Counted from the first letter of the stretch, positions 53,001 to 63,090 are shown. The stretch is DNA of 64,000 nucleotides from Candidatus Poseidoniaceae archaeon (GCA_949372875.1 CASIAW010000004.1:62001-126000), one strand, 5' to 3'. The notes: generated from the letters alone by a model not told the origin. Program-made: numbers and translations.

Positions 53001-54540
53001 GATGACGGCGATGGAATCAGCAATACCAACGACCCTGAGCCATACACTGCAACTACAAATACCGAAGACTGGGACGGTGATGGCTACCTTGACCATGCTG
53101 CCGATGAATCGCTCAATGACGATCATTTCCCTGAAGAATCAACCCAATGGATTGACTCTGATGGTGACGGCTATGGAGACAATTTGAACGGCACTGAACC
53201 TGATATGTTCCCGAATGAATACTCACAGTGGATGGATTCTGATGGCGACGGTTTCGGTGATAACAGCGAGATTTGGGCCTACAACCCAGATGCATGCCCG
53301 TATGAAAACGGCAACAGCACCATCGACAGAAACGGCTGTATTGATTCAGACGGCGACGGTTACAGTGATGCCTCTTCAACTTGGCTTGCATATCCATATG
53401 GACCAGCAGACAGCCTTCCATACGATGTTACCCAATGGGAAGACCTCGATGGTGATGGTTGTGGAGATAACTATGTCTGGACTTTGGATACTGAAACCGG
53501 ATTGAGAAATGAATCTGGAGATGCTTTCCCGAACGATTCAACGCAATGCAGCGATGAAGACGGTGATGGTGTTGGTGAAGAAGAGGATGCGTTCCCTCAA
53601 GACCCGATGGAAGTTAAAGATACAGACGGTGATGAAGTTGGTGACCTCAGCGATGAGTTCCCATTTGACCGTACGCAATCTGAAGACTCGGACGGAGATG
53701 GTTATGGAGATGACCAAGACGGCAGAGATGCTGATGCGTTCCCTGACGATTCGACTGAACACCTTGATAGTGACCGTGATGGAATGGGCGACAATACCGA
53801 TGCATTCCCGAACGACCCATCGGAAACAACAGATTCCGACATGGATGGAATCGGAGATAATGCTGACGCATTCCCGAACGAGCCAACCCAATGGCGTGAT
53901 TCTGATTACGACGGATTTGGAGATAACTACAATGGATTTGAAGCCGACCAATTCCCGCGTGACCCTACGCAGTGGAACGATACCGACATGGATGGCCGAG
54001 GCGACAACTCTTGGGGTAACAACCCAGACTCCTTCATCAACGATGATACAGAATGGGAAGACTACGATGGGGATGGACTTGGTGACAACCTCGCAGATAT
54101 GTGCTATGATGTAGATTCAGGCGAATTACGTTTGTGTATTTACGATGCAGATAACGATGGCTATGACGATGATGAAGACCAATTCCCTCTGGAAAGAACG
54201 CAGTGGATTGATGGCGACCAAGACGGAAAGGGAGATAACTGCCGGTTTGTCGAAATTGGTGGCGAGACATTCAACGCAGTCAACGGAGATTGTTCCTTGA
54301 ATGACAGAGATAACGATGGCCGAAAAGACCCAGCAAATCCAGTTTATACAGATGAAAACAATATTCTCATTGAGAAAGATTCCTTAGAATGTTTCGAAGT
54401 TGGAACCACTTCATTATGTGAAGATGCATTCCCAGATGACCCAACCGAATGGTGGGACAACGATGAAGACGGACAAGGTGACAATGCAGATACTGATGAT
54501 GACGGAGATGGCGTGAGCGATAAAGTCGAAGAAGAATCGG
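50085..54540 (+). repeat. TSP3-like Asp-rich Ca-binding repeats (DSDGDGYGDN...DAFPxDxTQW), including three copies of a ~620-660-bp super-repeat
   Basis: Recurrent DxDGDGYGDN and FPxDxTQWxDxD. Higher-order copies begin near 51615, 52278 and 52899 (YGCPDxDxDGYxDxxDPCPYxYGNSWxDxxACPDADQDG). Confidence 0.92.
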
Positions 54541-54969
54541 GTACCGATCCACTCAGTTCTTCCTCAACCCCGTTTGCTGGCCTTGATGTTGCTGGAATCA
54601 ATCTCCAAGAGTGGGATTTAATCACTATTGGAATCGGTGGGCCAAGTGCCTTGTATCTCGCCTTTACCTTCCTTTCTCGAAACCGCAGAACTGAAGAATT
54701 TGAAGAAATGATTCACCTAGCCGAATCTGAGCAAGAATTGCAAACCATCAGCAACAAATACGAACGTGCACTGCAAATGCGATTGATTGGTCCTCACCAA
54801 GGATTGCGACTTGAACGTGTTCGCTCAAAGCGTGAAAACCTTCTCGAATACGACATGGTTGAGCAACATAACATGGAAGTCGACCAGCAAGCAAAGCCTG
54901 TGGTTGTGATTTCCTCTACTGAAGAGGAGTGATGCACATCCCTATGAGGCACCGTCTTCTGGGTGTTTC

Positions 54970-55971
54970 ATGGCACGGGGTGGGCTGGACAGCGAAATCG
55001 CTCGCTTGAAGCACAGAGATGTGCGGCAGCGAAGACGTGCTATACGAGTCTTGTTCGATACTGATATGCCTCGCGCACTGGAAGGATTTGTCCCTCTGCT
55101 CAACGATAAGGATGCTTGGTTTCGCTCAAAAGCACTTGAAGCTCATCGAAAGTGGGCCCCAAAACAAGGCGTTCAATCCTTACGAACTTTAGCCACCCAT
55201 TCTTGGCTTGATGCTCGAAGGTGTGCTGCGAATCTGCTCGGAGACTTCTCTCAAGACACCACTGAAATCGCACTCTTACTGATTAAAGACGACGACTTAA
55301 CCTGCACCAGAAAGGCTGCTGAAGCCCTCCTCAAAGGTGAAGAAGCCACGAAGTATTCAGCCGAGTTTCAATCACATCCTGATAGCGCTATACGGCGTTT
55401 AGCAGTCTTGAGTAAAGGTGCGAATGCTGAGCATCGAACCGCTGCTCTTGTTGACGAATCCAACAGTGTCAGTGAAGCAGCGTTACAAGCTGTGGTTGAC
55501 AGAGGTGAAACACTTTCTGAAGACAGCATGAAGGAGATGCTCAAGCGAGGACTTAATTCCATCCCGTTACTTTCCTCTGCTGTTCAAAACGCTGGAGAGG
55601 TCTTGGTTGAAATTGCTGAGAAAGCCGATGGCCAAACCATGAAAGCACTGGTGAAAGAACTGCGTTACCAGTGTGATTCGTTACAAGATGATGCGCTTCA
55701 GATACTGTTGAAGAATGAAATGTATGCAGTTACTGGTCGATGGATGCAAGGTAAGAAAAGTAAAGAAATCGATGCATTGCGGTGGAAAATTATTCGCGAT
55801 GAATCGGTCGACGTAATTGAACGTGCTCGATTACTGGAGCGTCTTATCGGACGATGCGGTGAGGTGGAAATCGCTGAAGAAAACCGTCGTTTCCTTGAGG
55901 AATGCACAGATGAATTACTCCGCATTTCAGCAGAGAACCTTTCAACCGCCTCCACTGAACTGGGTCTATGA
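54970..55971 (+). CDS. HEAT-repeat-like helical protein
   Basis: IARLKHRDVRQRRRAIRVLFDTDMPRALEGFVPLLNDKDAWFRSKALEAHRKW and similar helical repeats. Confidence 0.72.
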   Translation: MARGGLDSEIARLKHRDVRQRRRAIRVLFDTDMPRALEGFVPLLNDKDAWFRSKALEAHRKWAPKQGVQSLRTLATHSWLDARRCAANLLGDFSQDTTEIALLLIKDDDLTCTRKAAEALLKGEEATKYSAEFQSHPDSAIRRLAVLSKGANAEHRTAALVDESNSVSEAALQAVVDRGETLSEDSMKEMLKRGLNSIPLLSSAVQNAGEVLVEIAEKADGQTMKALVKELRYQCDSLQDDALQILLKNEMYAVTGRWMQGKKSKEIDALRWKIIRDESVDVIERARLLERLIGRCGEVEIAEENRRFLEECTDELLRISAENLSTASTELGL

Positions 55972-57803
55972 GCCGCCAATCCTCAGGCATCCGCTTCCTC
56001 ATCGACGCAACAGAAGGCGAATCTCGACGCTTGTGCGTCGGCATCCAAATCAATGGACCTTTTACTTCCTCCAGCCTCACTATGCACTTCCCTCGATGGG
56101 TTCCTGGTTCCTACTTCTTGCGAGAACCTATTCAACATATGACGGAGTTTGTAGCGACCGACCAATCTGGAAATGTGCTATCAGCATCCCGTAAAGACGT
56201 TGACGCCATGCGAATCAAAATCTCTCCATCAACCACCAGCGTCATGCTGACCTATCGGCTTCTGGCAGTCGATCTTTCTGTTCGTGCCAATCATATGGAC
56301 ACCACACATTTGCACATGATGCCGCCCTTTACCTGGTTTATGCCAACTGAGGGAATTGATTCGACCCGAATGGATATGGAGCACATCGTTGAATTACATT
56401 CTCCAAAAGGTTGGACGCCTGCAACACAATACACCTCAACTGGAAACCGTTCTGGGAAAGGTGAACTGACCTCAAACCAGGGCACAACGCACTGTTTTAC
56501 CTCACCAAGTCGTGATGAATTCCTCGATGCTATTATCGAATGCAACCCCAACCCAATGGATTCTTGGGTCGTTGATGGACGAACGCATCACCTCAAATTG
56601 TGGGACAGTGGTGGACATTCCATCGATGCAGGAATGCTTGAGCGATTCAAAGAAGACATGGACCGAGTTGTCAAAGAACACCATGCATTGTTCGGTATTC
56701 CTTCATGGGATAATTACGTGACCGTTATTCATCTTACTGAGAACATGAGAGGTGGGCTTGAACATCTCAATTCACAAACTTCGATGCTCCCTCGACAATG
56801 CCTCATCCCTGGCCATGAAGATGAGTACAGAGACTTGGTAAGCCTCTACAGCCATGAATACCTCCACCAGTGGAACGTGAAGCGATTGCGACCTCGGAAC
56901 TTCCTTGATTATGACTTGCAACGTGAAGGCCACTCCGATTTATTGTGGTGGTTTGAGGGCGGAACCTCATGGTTGGGCGACATGTTGTGTGTTCGTTCTG
57001 GAGCATGGTCTGAAGAAGACTGGCGCAAGGACTTCATGCGCAAAATGAAGCGCCATACATCTCGCCACGGTATGGAAAGTGAATCATTGGCTGAATCAAG
57101 CCATGATGCATGGATTCACTTGTATCGAGGTCACGCCTTCTCAAGAGAGACTCAAATTTCCTACTATCTTGAAGGAGAATTAGCACTGATGCAATTGGAT
57201 TCGGAATTACGACGACGGTCCAAAGGAGAAGTGGGTGTCTGTGACTTGGCTGCAGAGTTGTGCCGCAAACATGCTCTCGAATACGAAGGCGTCGAGCGCC
57301 TTGGTGTGACCTACAAAGACATTCGACGAACCTTAACTTCAATGAAAGGAGGCCGTCAATTGGGCTCCATGCTCGATGCTTTGATGCATGAGAGAAAAGC
57401 CCCCGATATGGAAGCAACAATGGCCTATTTCGGTCTTCAACTGGTTGCTGAAAATCCGCTTAAAGAAGGTGAAGAAAAGCATGGATGGCTTGGAGCGAAT
57501 CTCTCAACGAAGGGTGGCAAAGTTATCGTTACCTCGCACCTTAGTGACTCACCAATACGCCATTGCGTCATGCCAAGCGATGAAATTATCGCCGTAAACG
57601 GGGTCCGAACTTCTTCACTGAATGGCTTGAAGACTTCACTCAAAAACAAAGCTGGAACGGAAGTGGAATTGACAATATCTCATGAAGGAATCTTGCACCA
57701 ACACAAAGTCAGTCTGGTATCTACTCCACAGCATGGTGTGAAATTGGAAGGAAAAGGAAACGCCAGATGGAGAGCCTATCTTGCCACTCGTCAAGACCAA
57801 TGA
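55968..57803 (+). CDS. M61 family (glycyl aminopeptidase-like) metallopeptidase with C-terminal PDZ domain
   Basis: LYSHEYLHQWNVKRLRPRNFLDYDLQREGHSDLLWWFEGGTSWLGDMLCVRSG and PDZ-like DSPIRHCVMPSDEIIAVNGVRTSSLNGLKTSL. Confidence 0.92.
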   Translation: MSRQSSGIRFLIDATEGESRRLCVGIQINGPFTSSSLTMHFPRWVPGSYFLREPIQHMTEFVATDQSGNVLSASRKDVDAMRIKISPSTTSVMLTYRLLAVDLSVRANHMDTTHLHMMPPFTWFMPTEGIDSTRMDMEHIVELHSPKGWTPATQYTSTGNRSGKGELTSNQGTTHCFTSPSRDEFLDAIIECNPNPMDSWVVDGRTHHLKLWDSGGHSIDAGMLERFKEDMDRVVKEHHALFGIPSWDNYVTVIHLTENMRGGLEHLNSQTSMLPRQCLIPGHEDEYRDLVSLYSHEYLHQWNVKRLRPRNFLDYDLQREGHSDLLWWFEGGTSWLGDMLCVRSGAWSEEDWRKDFMRKMKRHTSRHGMESESLAESSHDAWIHLYRGHAFSRETQISYYLEGELALMQLDSELRRRSKGEVGVCDLAAELCRKHALEYEGVERLGVTYKDIRRTLTSMKGGRQLGSMLDALMHERKAPDMEATMAYFGLQLVAENPLKEGEEKHGWLGANLSTKGGKVIVTSHLSDSPIRHCVMPSDEIIAVNGVRTSSLNGLKTSLKNKAGTEVELTISHEGILHQHKVSLVSTPQHGVKLEGKGNARWRAYLATRQDQ

Positions 57804-58222
57804 GACGGTTCCTGTTGTGCGAGTATCTCTAAGGATACGTGAATTGGAGGCAAGTGGTCTGCGATGGTGTGACGGCTTGTCTTCGGAGGATAGACATTGC
57901 CTGAAAGACACATGTCAATGACTTCTTGCTTCGTAATCGATTTGAGTTCTGAAGCAGGCCAAACATCCACTTCAATTCTCTCATCCGCCAAATAATCAAC
58001 GCAAATTGCTGGAACACGGGCTAAGTTGAGTTCACCAGCAATCGAGTAACGATGATGACCGTCTAAAATCGCACCTGTTCGCTTATCGACGATCAGTGGT
58101 TTGGTAAATCCGCCCCACCTCTTGGTCATTTCGAGTAACTTGTCTCGATTTCGCGGTTTGATTTCCTCATGGGGCTTAAGCCACTCATAGGGCACCAGGT
58201 GAACATCTTCCTCCTCCCACAT
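57791..58222 (-). CDS. ParB-fold protein resembling SerK/SbnI free-serine kinases
   Basis: LVPYEWLKPHEEIKPRNRDKLLEMTKRWGGFTKPLIVDKRTGAILDGHHRYSIAGELNLARVPAICVDYLADERIEVDVW...SGNVYPPKTSRHT. Start uncertain (ORF open to 58486). Confidence 0.62.
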   Translation of the reverse strand: MWEEEDVHLVPYEWLKPHEEIKPRNRDKLLEMTKRWGGFTKPLIVDKRTGAILDGHHRYSIAGELNLARVPAICVDYLADERIEVDVWPASELKSITKQEVIDMCLSGNVYPPKTSRHTIADHLPPIHVSLEILAQQEPSHWS

Positions 58223-58298
58223 TGAGCCGTTCCACCAATCATTCTGCGATAATGCTTTGTCTGCCTTGCGCCCCCATTCGGAGTAAAGGAGGGTTTGG

Positions 58299-59666
58299 AT
58301 GACGAGTGATGGTTGGCCGAATCCGGCTCTTGAAGCAGATGTTCCTGCTCTTGAATGCCCGGAAAATGTCCTTGAGTGGCTTGACAGTCTCCCCAAACAC
58401 GTCCATGAAATTGCTTCAAAGGTCGCTGAACATGGTGGCGGCATTTGGATTGTCGGTGGAGCGGTCCGAGATGCATGTCTTGGCATCCCCGTTCACGATA
58501 TTGATTTCGCAGTATCCCTTGAACCCCAACACATGATGGACATTTTTCCCGACGCACTGCCAACCGGTATCGATTACGGCACAGTAAGCCTTCGAGGTGG
58601 TGACCAATTCTATGAAGCAACAACACTGCGAACAGAAAGCCACTACGGGGATGGTCGGCGGCCTGAACAAGTAAGGTGGGGCATTTCACTCGCTGAAGAC
58701 CTTGAACGACGAGATTTCACCATCAATGCCATGGCGATCGATATCGCTCGCCGAGTAATGCACGACCCTCACCATGGCCTACAGGACGTGGAAAGAGGTA
58801 TGCTTCGTGCAGTCGGTCAAGCCCATCGAAGAATCTCTGAAGATGGACTGCGAATACTTCGAGCGTATCGTTTCCTTGACCGAGGCAAGGCAGGAGTGTG
58901 GAAGTTTGATTTTGAACTCAGTGAAGCACTGCGTCAGAACGCACACATGCTCAAAGCAGTGACTCATGAGCGAATTTGGATGGAGTGGCTCAAAATCCTC
59001 GATGGGAAAAACATGGCTCAAGTCGTTGAGAAAATGGCTCATGATGGCGTTCTGGATTCGTTCTTACCAGGTGAATGGGGTGTTCAGCATCTGCGACTTG
59101 CTGCGCTTTACCATCCATACATCCCAGATTTGAACGGGCTTACGAGGTTCGCGCTATTGCTTAGCGAATGCTTTTCTATAGAGGTAGAAGAAGCACTTCT
59201 TGCTCTCAAACTCTCAAACAAAGAACGAACCTATATTCTCGACCTTCACGGACGGTTTGGAAGCCTTCCTGAACAGTCTCTTTCAAGCATGCGAATCTTC
59301 CGTGCAGTGCTGGAAGAACACGCGGAGCAACATTTGAAACTCGAAGTTATACTTCGTAGCCATCAACTCTCCCCATCAATGGGTATTGGAAACGAAACAG
59401 CAGACGACGTCTATGCATTACTGGAAGCATATGAGCGTCTTGCTCCATTGAAAAGCGGTCATGAATCACTCATCGATGGTCATTGGCTTATGGAGCGAAC
59501 TCAGATGGCAAAAGGACCCGCTCTTGGTCGATTAAAAGGATGGCTTCATCGATTGCAGATTGAAAGAGATCTCGCAAATGCGGATGAAGTAGAAGCCGTA
59601 CTTTGTTCACTCCACTGGACTGAAGAAAATCATTTGGATTGGCCAAAATTAAGATTTCCTGAATGA
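58299..59666 (+). CDS. Class II (bacterial-type) CCA-adding/poly(A) polymerase family tRNA nucleotidyltransferase
   Basis: GGAVRDACLGIPVHDIDFAV, GTVSLRGGDQFYEATTLRTE, DLERRDFTINAMAIDI, DVERGMLRAVGQAHRRISEDGLRILRAYRF. Confidence 0.93.
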   Translation: MTSDGWPNPALEADVPALECPENVLEWLDSLPKHVHEIASKVAEHGGGIWIVGGAVRDACLGIPVHDIDFAVSLEPQHMMDIFPDALPTGIDYGTVSLRGGDQFYEATTLRTESHYGDGRRPEQVRWGISLAEDLERRDFTINAMAIDIARRVMHDPHHGLQDVERGMLRAVGQAHRRISEDGLRILRAYRFLDRGKAGVWKFDFELSEALRQNAHMLKAVTHERIWMEWLKILDGKNMAQVVEKMAHDGVLDSFLPGEWGVQHLRLAALYHPYIPDLNGLTRFALLLSECFSIEVEEALLALKLSNKERTYILDLHGRFGSLPEQSLSSMRIFRAVLEEHAEQHLKLEVILRSHQLSPSMGIGNETADDVYALLEAYERLAPLKSGHESLIDGHWLMERTQMAKGPALGRLKGWLHRLQIERDLANADEVEAVLCSLHWTEENHLDWPKLRFPE

Positions 59667-61396
59667 GTTGTCGGCATCAAGTTGATGAGGAGAGACACTG
59701 TGCTCTGTACATGCAAGGCAACGGGGTTCGTGACATTGCGTTCAAGAAAATTGAAGAAAAAATGATGACCAAGGGCATTAATCTTGCCGTATTGGATAAT
59801 CAAGAACTCGCCGAAGTGGCAAAACATTTCACGGGTGAAACTCCACCAGACCATATTCCTCGAGAAACAATTATCGAAATCTTATCCCAACAAGACTCGG
59901 TTCAGAGTTGGGCCCTTTCTGTCAAAGATAAAATCGGTACCAAGACCGCAGAAGCAGCGAAAAGTCAAATTCGAGAGCGGGTTCAATCCGTTCGCTCCAG
60001 CGCCGATGCAGTGGTACAAAATGACCCGGTAGCAGCTCAAATGGCTGAACGGTTCGGCGTTTGGCTTCAAAACAGTGGCTTTACGGCAGCTCAACTTACT
60101 CAAATGCTTGATGCGAACTCAGACGGCATTATCTCAACTGAAGAAGCAACGAACTTAGTCAAAACCCTCGCGAAAATGGACCCACCTGCTTGGGTTATGG
60201 ACCACGTTACCAACTTCCTCGACGCTGATGGAAGTGGCCAAGTTACCGTCACTGAATGGTATGAATTCCTTGAATCAATTGGTTTTGAAATTGACCAAAC
60301 TCCCGCAGTTGATGAGTTTGAAGATTTAGAAATGGAGATTGTATCCGACAAGAGAGATATCGAAGAATCCACCAGCCTTTCGCTGCGAACATATTCTGGA
60401 CCAAACCTTGTCATTCACGTCACTGACGGGAACACAAAAGAGATTCAACTCGATGGGACTTTCCTTGTTGGCGGAAATGTGATGGGGCAAGGGAAATGGG
60501 TCTCAGATACCCGGTTCACAGTCTTCATCGAAGGCTGGAATTGGTGGGTCGGCGAACTTACCCACGAAGGAATGAGGACCACTTGCGTTGAGACTCAAGA
60601 CCAAATTCTCTCCGTCAAACCAAGTAATCTTGAACCGTTCCATCCTTCTTACAACGGACCAATAGCCGGATTCTATGTAAGTGATTATGAACCAAAGAAC
60701 GACTGGCACTATGTACATATTACCGAAAATAGCCCAGGTAATTTCACTTGGAAAAATCGAGCAAATGCCAGTTGGTCGCTAACATTAATGGGCGGCGTGT
60801 TCCACTTGTCAGATGATTGCCCATATTTCAAAGATGGACTTCGAGTATGGAACCTCAAAGCGGAAGGTGGTAAAACTGTCCTATCAAGCCCAGGTGTTGG
60901 GGAGAAATATTACCTTTCGGATGAACGTGATTACCCTTTATACAATACAGCACCTGAGCCGGTATACACTTCTCCAATTCAATCCCAACTTTCGGGATTC
61001 ACTCTCAATCACGCGAATGATGATGACCAGAAGGATGAATTCAATCCAGACATCATCGAATACACTGAAAAAATGATTCATGAACTTGAGACATCACGTC
61101 TTTCCAGCGAATCACAAGCCATTATTGACCGCTGTGAAGAACGTTCTGTCGCTTTGAAGTTTGAAGAACACAGTCGAACATTATTGGCCTCGAGCGAATA
61201 TCGTGGCGGTTTTACAGTTCAGGGTGAAATCGACAGTGGACCCTTTACTGCTGAGATTCGACTCTTACCTGAAGATAATGAATTGGTTGAGTCACTTAAG
61301 AAAGGCCAAATTATCACCTGTCAAGCGAAAATAATTGGATGGTCAAGCGGTTCACGTCGAGCGACTCTTGAAGGGCGAAATCCTGTCCAAGACTGA
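59663..61396 (+). CDS. EF-hand-containing protein of unknown function
   Basis: MLDANSDGIISTEEATNLV and FLDADGSGQVTVTEWYEFL EF-hand loops. No obvious signal peptide. True start may be an internal Met. Confidence 0.75.
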   Translation: MSCRHQVDEERHCALYMQGNGVRDIAFKKIEEKMMTKGINLAVLDNQELAEVAKHFTGETPPDHIPRETIIEILSQQDSVQSWALSVKDKIGTKTAEAAKSQIRERVQSVRSSADAVVQNDPVAAQMAERFGVWLQNSGFTAAQLTQMLDANSDGIISTEEATNLVKTLAKMDPPAWVMDHVTNFLDADGSGQVTVTEWYEFLESIGFEIDQTPAVDEFEDLEMEIVSDKRDIEESTSLSLRTYSGPNLVIHVTDGNTKEIQLDGTFLVGGNVMGQGKWVSDTRFTVFIEGWNWWVGELTHEGMRTTCVETQDQILSVKPSNLEPFHPSYNGPIAGFYVSDYEPKNDWHYVHITENSPGNFTWKNRANASWSLTLMGGVFHLSDDCPYFKDGLRVWNLKAEGGKTVLSSPGVGEKYYLSDERDYPLYNTAPEPVYTSPIQSQLSGFTLNHANDDDQKDEFNPDIIEYTEKMIHELETSRLSSESQAIIDRCEERSVALKFEEHSRTLLASSEYRGGFTVQGEIDSGPFTAEIRLLPEDNELVESLKKGQIITCQAKIIGWSSGSRRATLEGRNPVQD

Positions 61397-61397
61397 A

Positions 61398-62600
61398 TCA
61401 CTTGAGCGCACGAGCGATGACGATTCGCTGAACTTCTTGAGTTCCTTCATAGATTTGCGTAATCTTCGCATCTCTAAAGAAACGTTCAACTGGGAACTCC
61501 TTCGTGTAACCATAGCCGCCGAGAACTTGGATGGCTCGTTCTGAAACCCACATGGCTGTGTCACCTGCGTACAACTTCGCCATACTTGCTTCTTTCGAAT
61601 GTCGAGGTCCGTTGTGTTCGTAATGTTGTTGCTTGACCCATGATGCACGATAGACAAGCAGGCGGGATGCTTCAATTCGTGTCGCCATATCAGCAAGGTA
61701 AGCGGTAATCATTTGATGTCGAGCGATAACTTGACCGAATGCTTCACGTTCATGAGCGTATTTGAGTGCTGCTTCAAAGGCACCTTGTGCGATACCCAAA
61801 GCCTGTGCAGCAATACCGATACGGCTGTTGTCAAGTGCGTTCATAGCGATTGGGAACCCTTTACCGACGCCCTTGAGGACGTTTTCAACAGGAACTTTGC
61901 AGTCATTGAGAATGAGCGTGCAGGTGTCAGAAGAACGGATTCCGAGTTTATTTTCTTTCTTACCAACAGAGAATCCTTCGAACGAAGAATCCACAATAAA
62001 AGCGGTTGAGCCACCGTGCTTTTTGACACCGTAATCTGGGTGATCAACATCTTTAGCAAACAAGACCAAGATTTTCGCTTGAACGCCGTTTGTCACCCAC
62101 ATTTTCTCGCCATTGAGGATGTAATGCTTGCCGTCATCGGATAGTTTTGCTTTGCAAATCATAGCTGCTGCATCGGTTCCTGCACCTGCTTCGGAAAGAG
62201 AATAAGCTCCGACTTCGCCTGCTGCAAGTCGTGTGAGGTACTGTTCTTTTTGCGACTCATTGCCATGAAGTGCGATTGTTTTGGCACACAATCCAACGTG
62301 AACACAATACATGACAGCGAACGAAGGGTCAACACGGGCTAATTCTTCAACAATGATAGATTCTGAAACATCATCGACGGGCGAGCCGCCGTATTTTTCA
62401 GGAATCGTTACGCCTTGAAGGCCATATTCAATGAATTGTTCCCATTCCTCGGAGGGAGCAATCTGATTTTCGTCTCGATGCTCAATTGTTGGCGTCAAGA
62501 CGCTTTCTGCGAAATCACGGACAAGTTCTCGAATCATTTGCTGTTCATCGGTTTCTGCATAATCCATAGGCGACCAAAGGGGCCTAAAACGCCGACTCAC
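61398..62600 (-). CDS. Acyl-CoA dehydrogenase
   Basis: AYSLSEAGAGTDAAAM, MWVTNGVQAKI, FEAALKYAHEREAFGQVIARHQMITAYLADM, QVLGGYGYTKEFPVERFFRDAKITQIYEGTQEVQRIVIARAL. Confidence 0.97.
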   Translation of the reverse strand: MSRRFRPLWSPMDYAETDEQQMIRELVRDFAESVLTPTIEHRDENQIAPSEEWEQFIEYGLQGVTIPEKYGGSPVDDVSESIIVEELARVDPSFAVMYCVHVGLCAKTIALHGNESQKEQYLTRLAAGEVGAYSLSEAGAGTDAAAMICKAKLSDDGKHYILNGEKMWVTNGVQAKILVLFAKDVDHPDYGVKKHGGSTAFIVDSSFEGFSVGKKENKLGIRSSDTCTLILNDCKVPVENVLKGVGKGFPIAMNALDNSRIGIAAQALGIAQGAFEAALKYAHEREAFGQVIARHQMITAYLADMATRIEASRLLVYRASWVKQQHYEHNGPRHSKEASMAKLYAGDTAMWVSERAIQVLGGYGYTKEFPVERFFRDAKITQIYEGTQEVQRIVIARALK

Positions 62601-62688
62601 TTAACCCGTTTGTCGTTTTTGGTTGAAGGTCGATTATGCCTCAATTTGATATACAATGGTGTTTGGGGCGGACTAAGGGAGTCAAACC

Positions 62689-63090
62689 ATGGACGAAGAA
62701 GTGGTAGAATTCAGCGTAGCCCATAACAGAAAATATTCTCGAGACCACTTGTGGTATCAAGAGAAGGATGAGAGATTAATGATAGGTGTTAGTGAATACC
62801 TTGCCGTTGAAATCGGTGAAGTACTGCGCGTTATCCTCCCTCAAGCAGAATATGAAATTGATGAAGGGAGAGACATGTTCTCGATTTGGACAGCTGAAGA
62901 AAAGGTTGCCTTCCCTTCACAGTATTCAGGTCTCATCGCAGAAGTCAACGGTGAAGTCGAGATTAATCCTGACTTGGTCAATGATTCCGCATACGACCAC
63001 GGATGGATTATCATCATCGAACCTCACGAAATGGATCTCGAAAACCTCCTCGACCCCGATGAGTATGTCGATTTCCTTGCTGAACTTTGA
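62689..63090 (+). CDS. Glycine cleavage system H protein-like protein
   Basis: RKYSRDHLWYQEKDERLMIGVSEYLAVEIGEVLRVILP...YSGLIAEVNGEVEINPDLVNDSAYDHGWIIIIEP. Confidence 0.85.
   Translation: MDEEVVEFSVAHNRKYSRDHLWYQEKDERLMIGVSEYLAVEIGEVLRVILPQAEYEIDEGRDMFSIWTAEEKVAFPSQYSGLIAEVNGEVEINPDLVNDSAYDHGWIIIIEPHEMDLENLLDPDEYVDFLAEL

Larger units (their letters stand above)
48928..54932 (+). pseudogene. Giant surface protein (signal peptide, 7x 48-aa propeller-like repeats, TSP3-like Ca-binding repeats, TM, cytoplasmic tail), split by frameshift into ORFs 48928..49851 and 49929..54932
   Basis: Both ORFs share the same 144-bp repeat. Unit 6 is 146 bp with two +1 insertions relative to the other units, creating TGA at 49849-49851. 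Signal peptide MNRTALTAGSLLVCLLMTLSALGG; C-terminal TM DLITIGIGGPSALYLAFTFL. Confidence 0.85.

Noticed and set aside
57791-58486. Full 231-aa minus ORF as the ParB-like gene
   Set aside because: The segment upstream of 58222 is antisense to the CCA-enzyme 5' coding region and has no ParB similarity; a shorter start is more likely.
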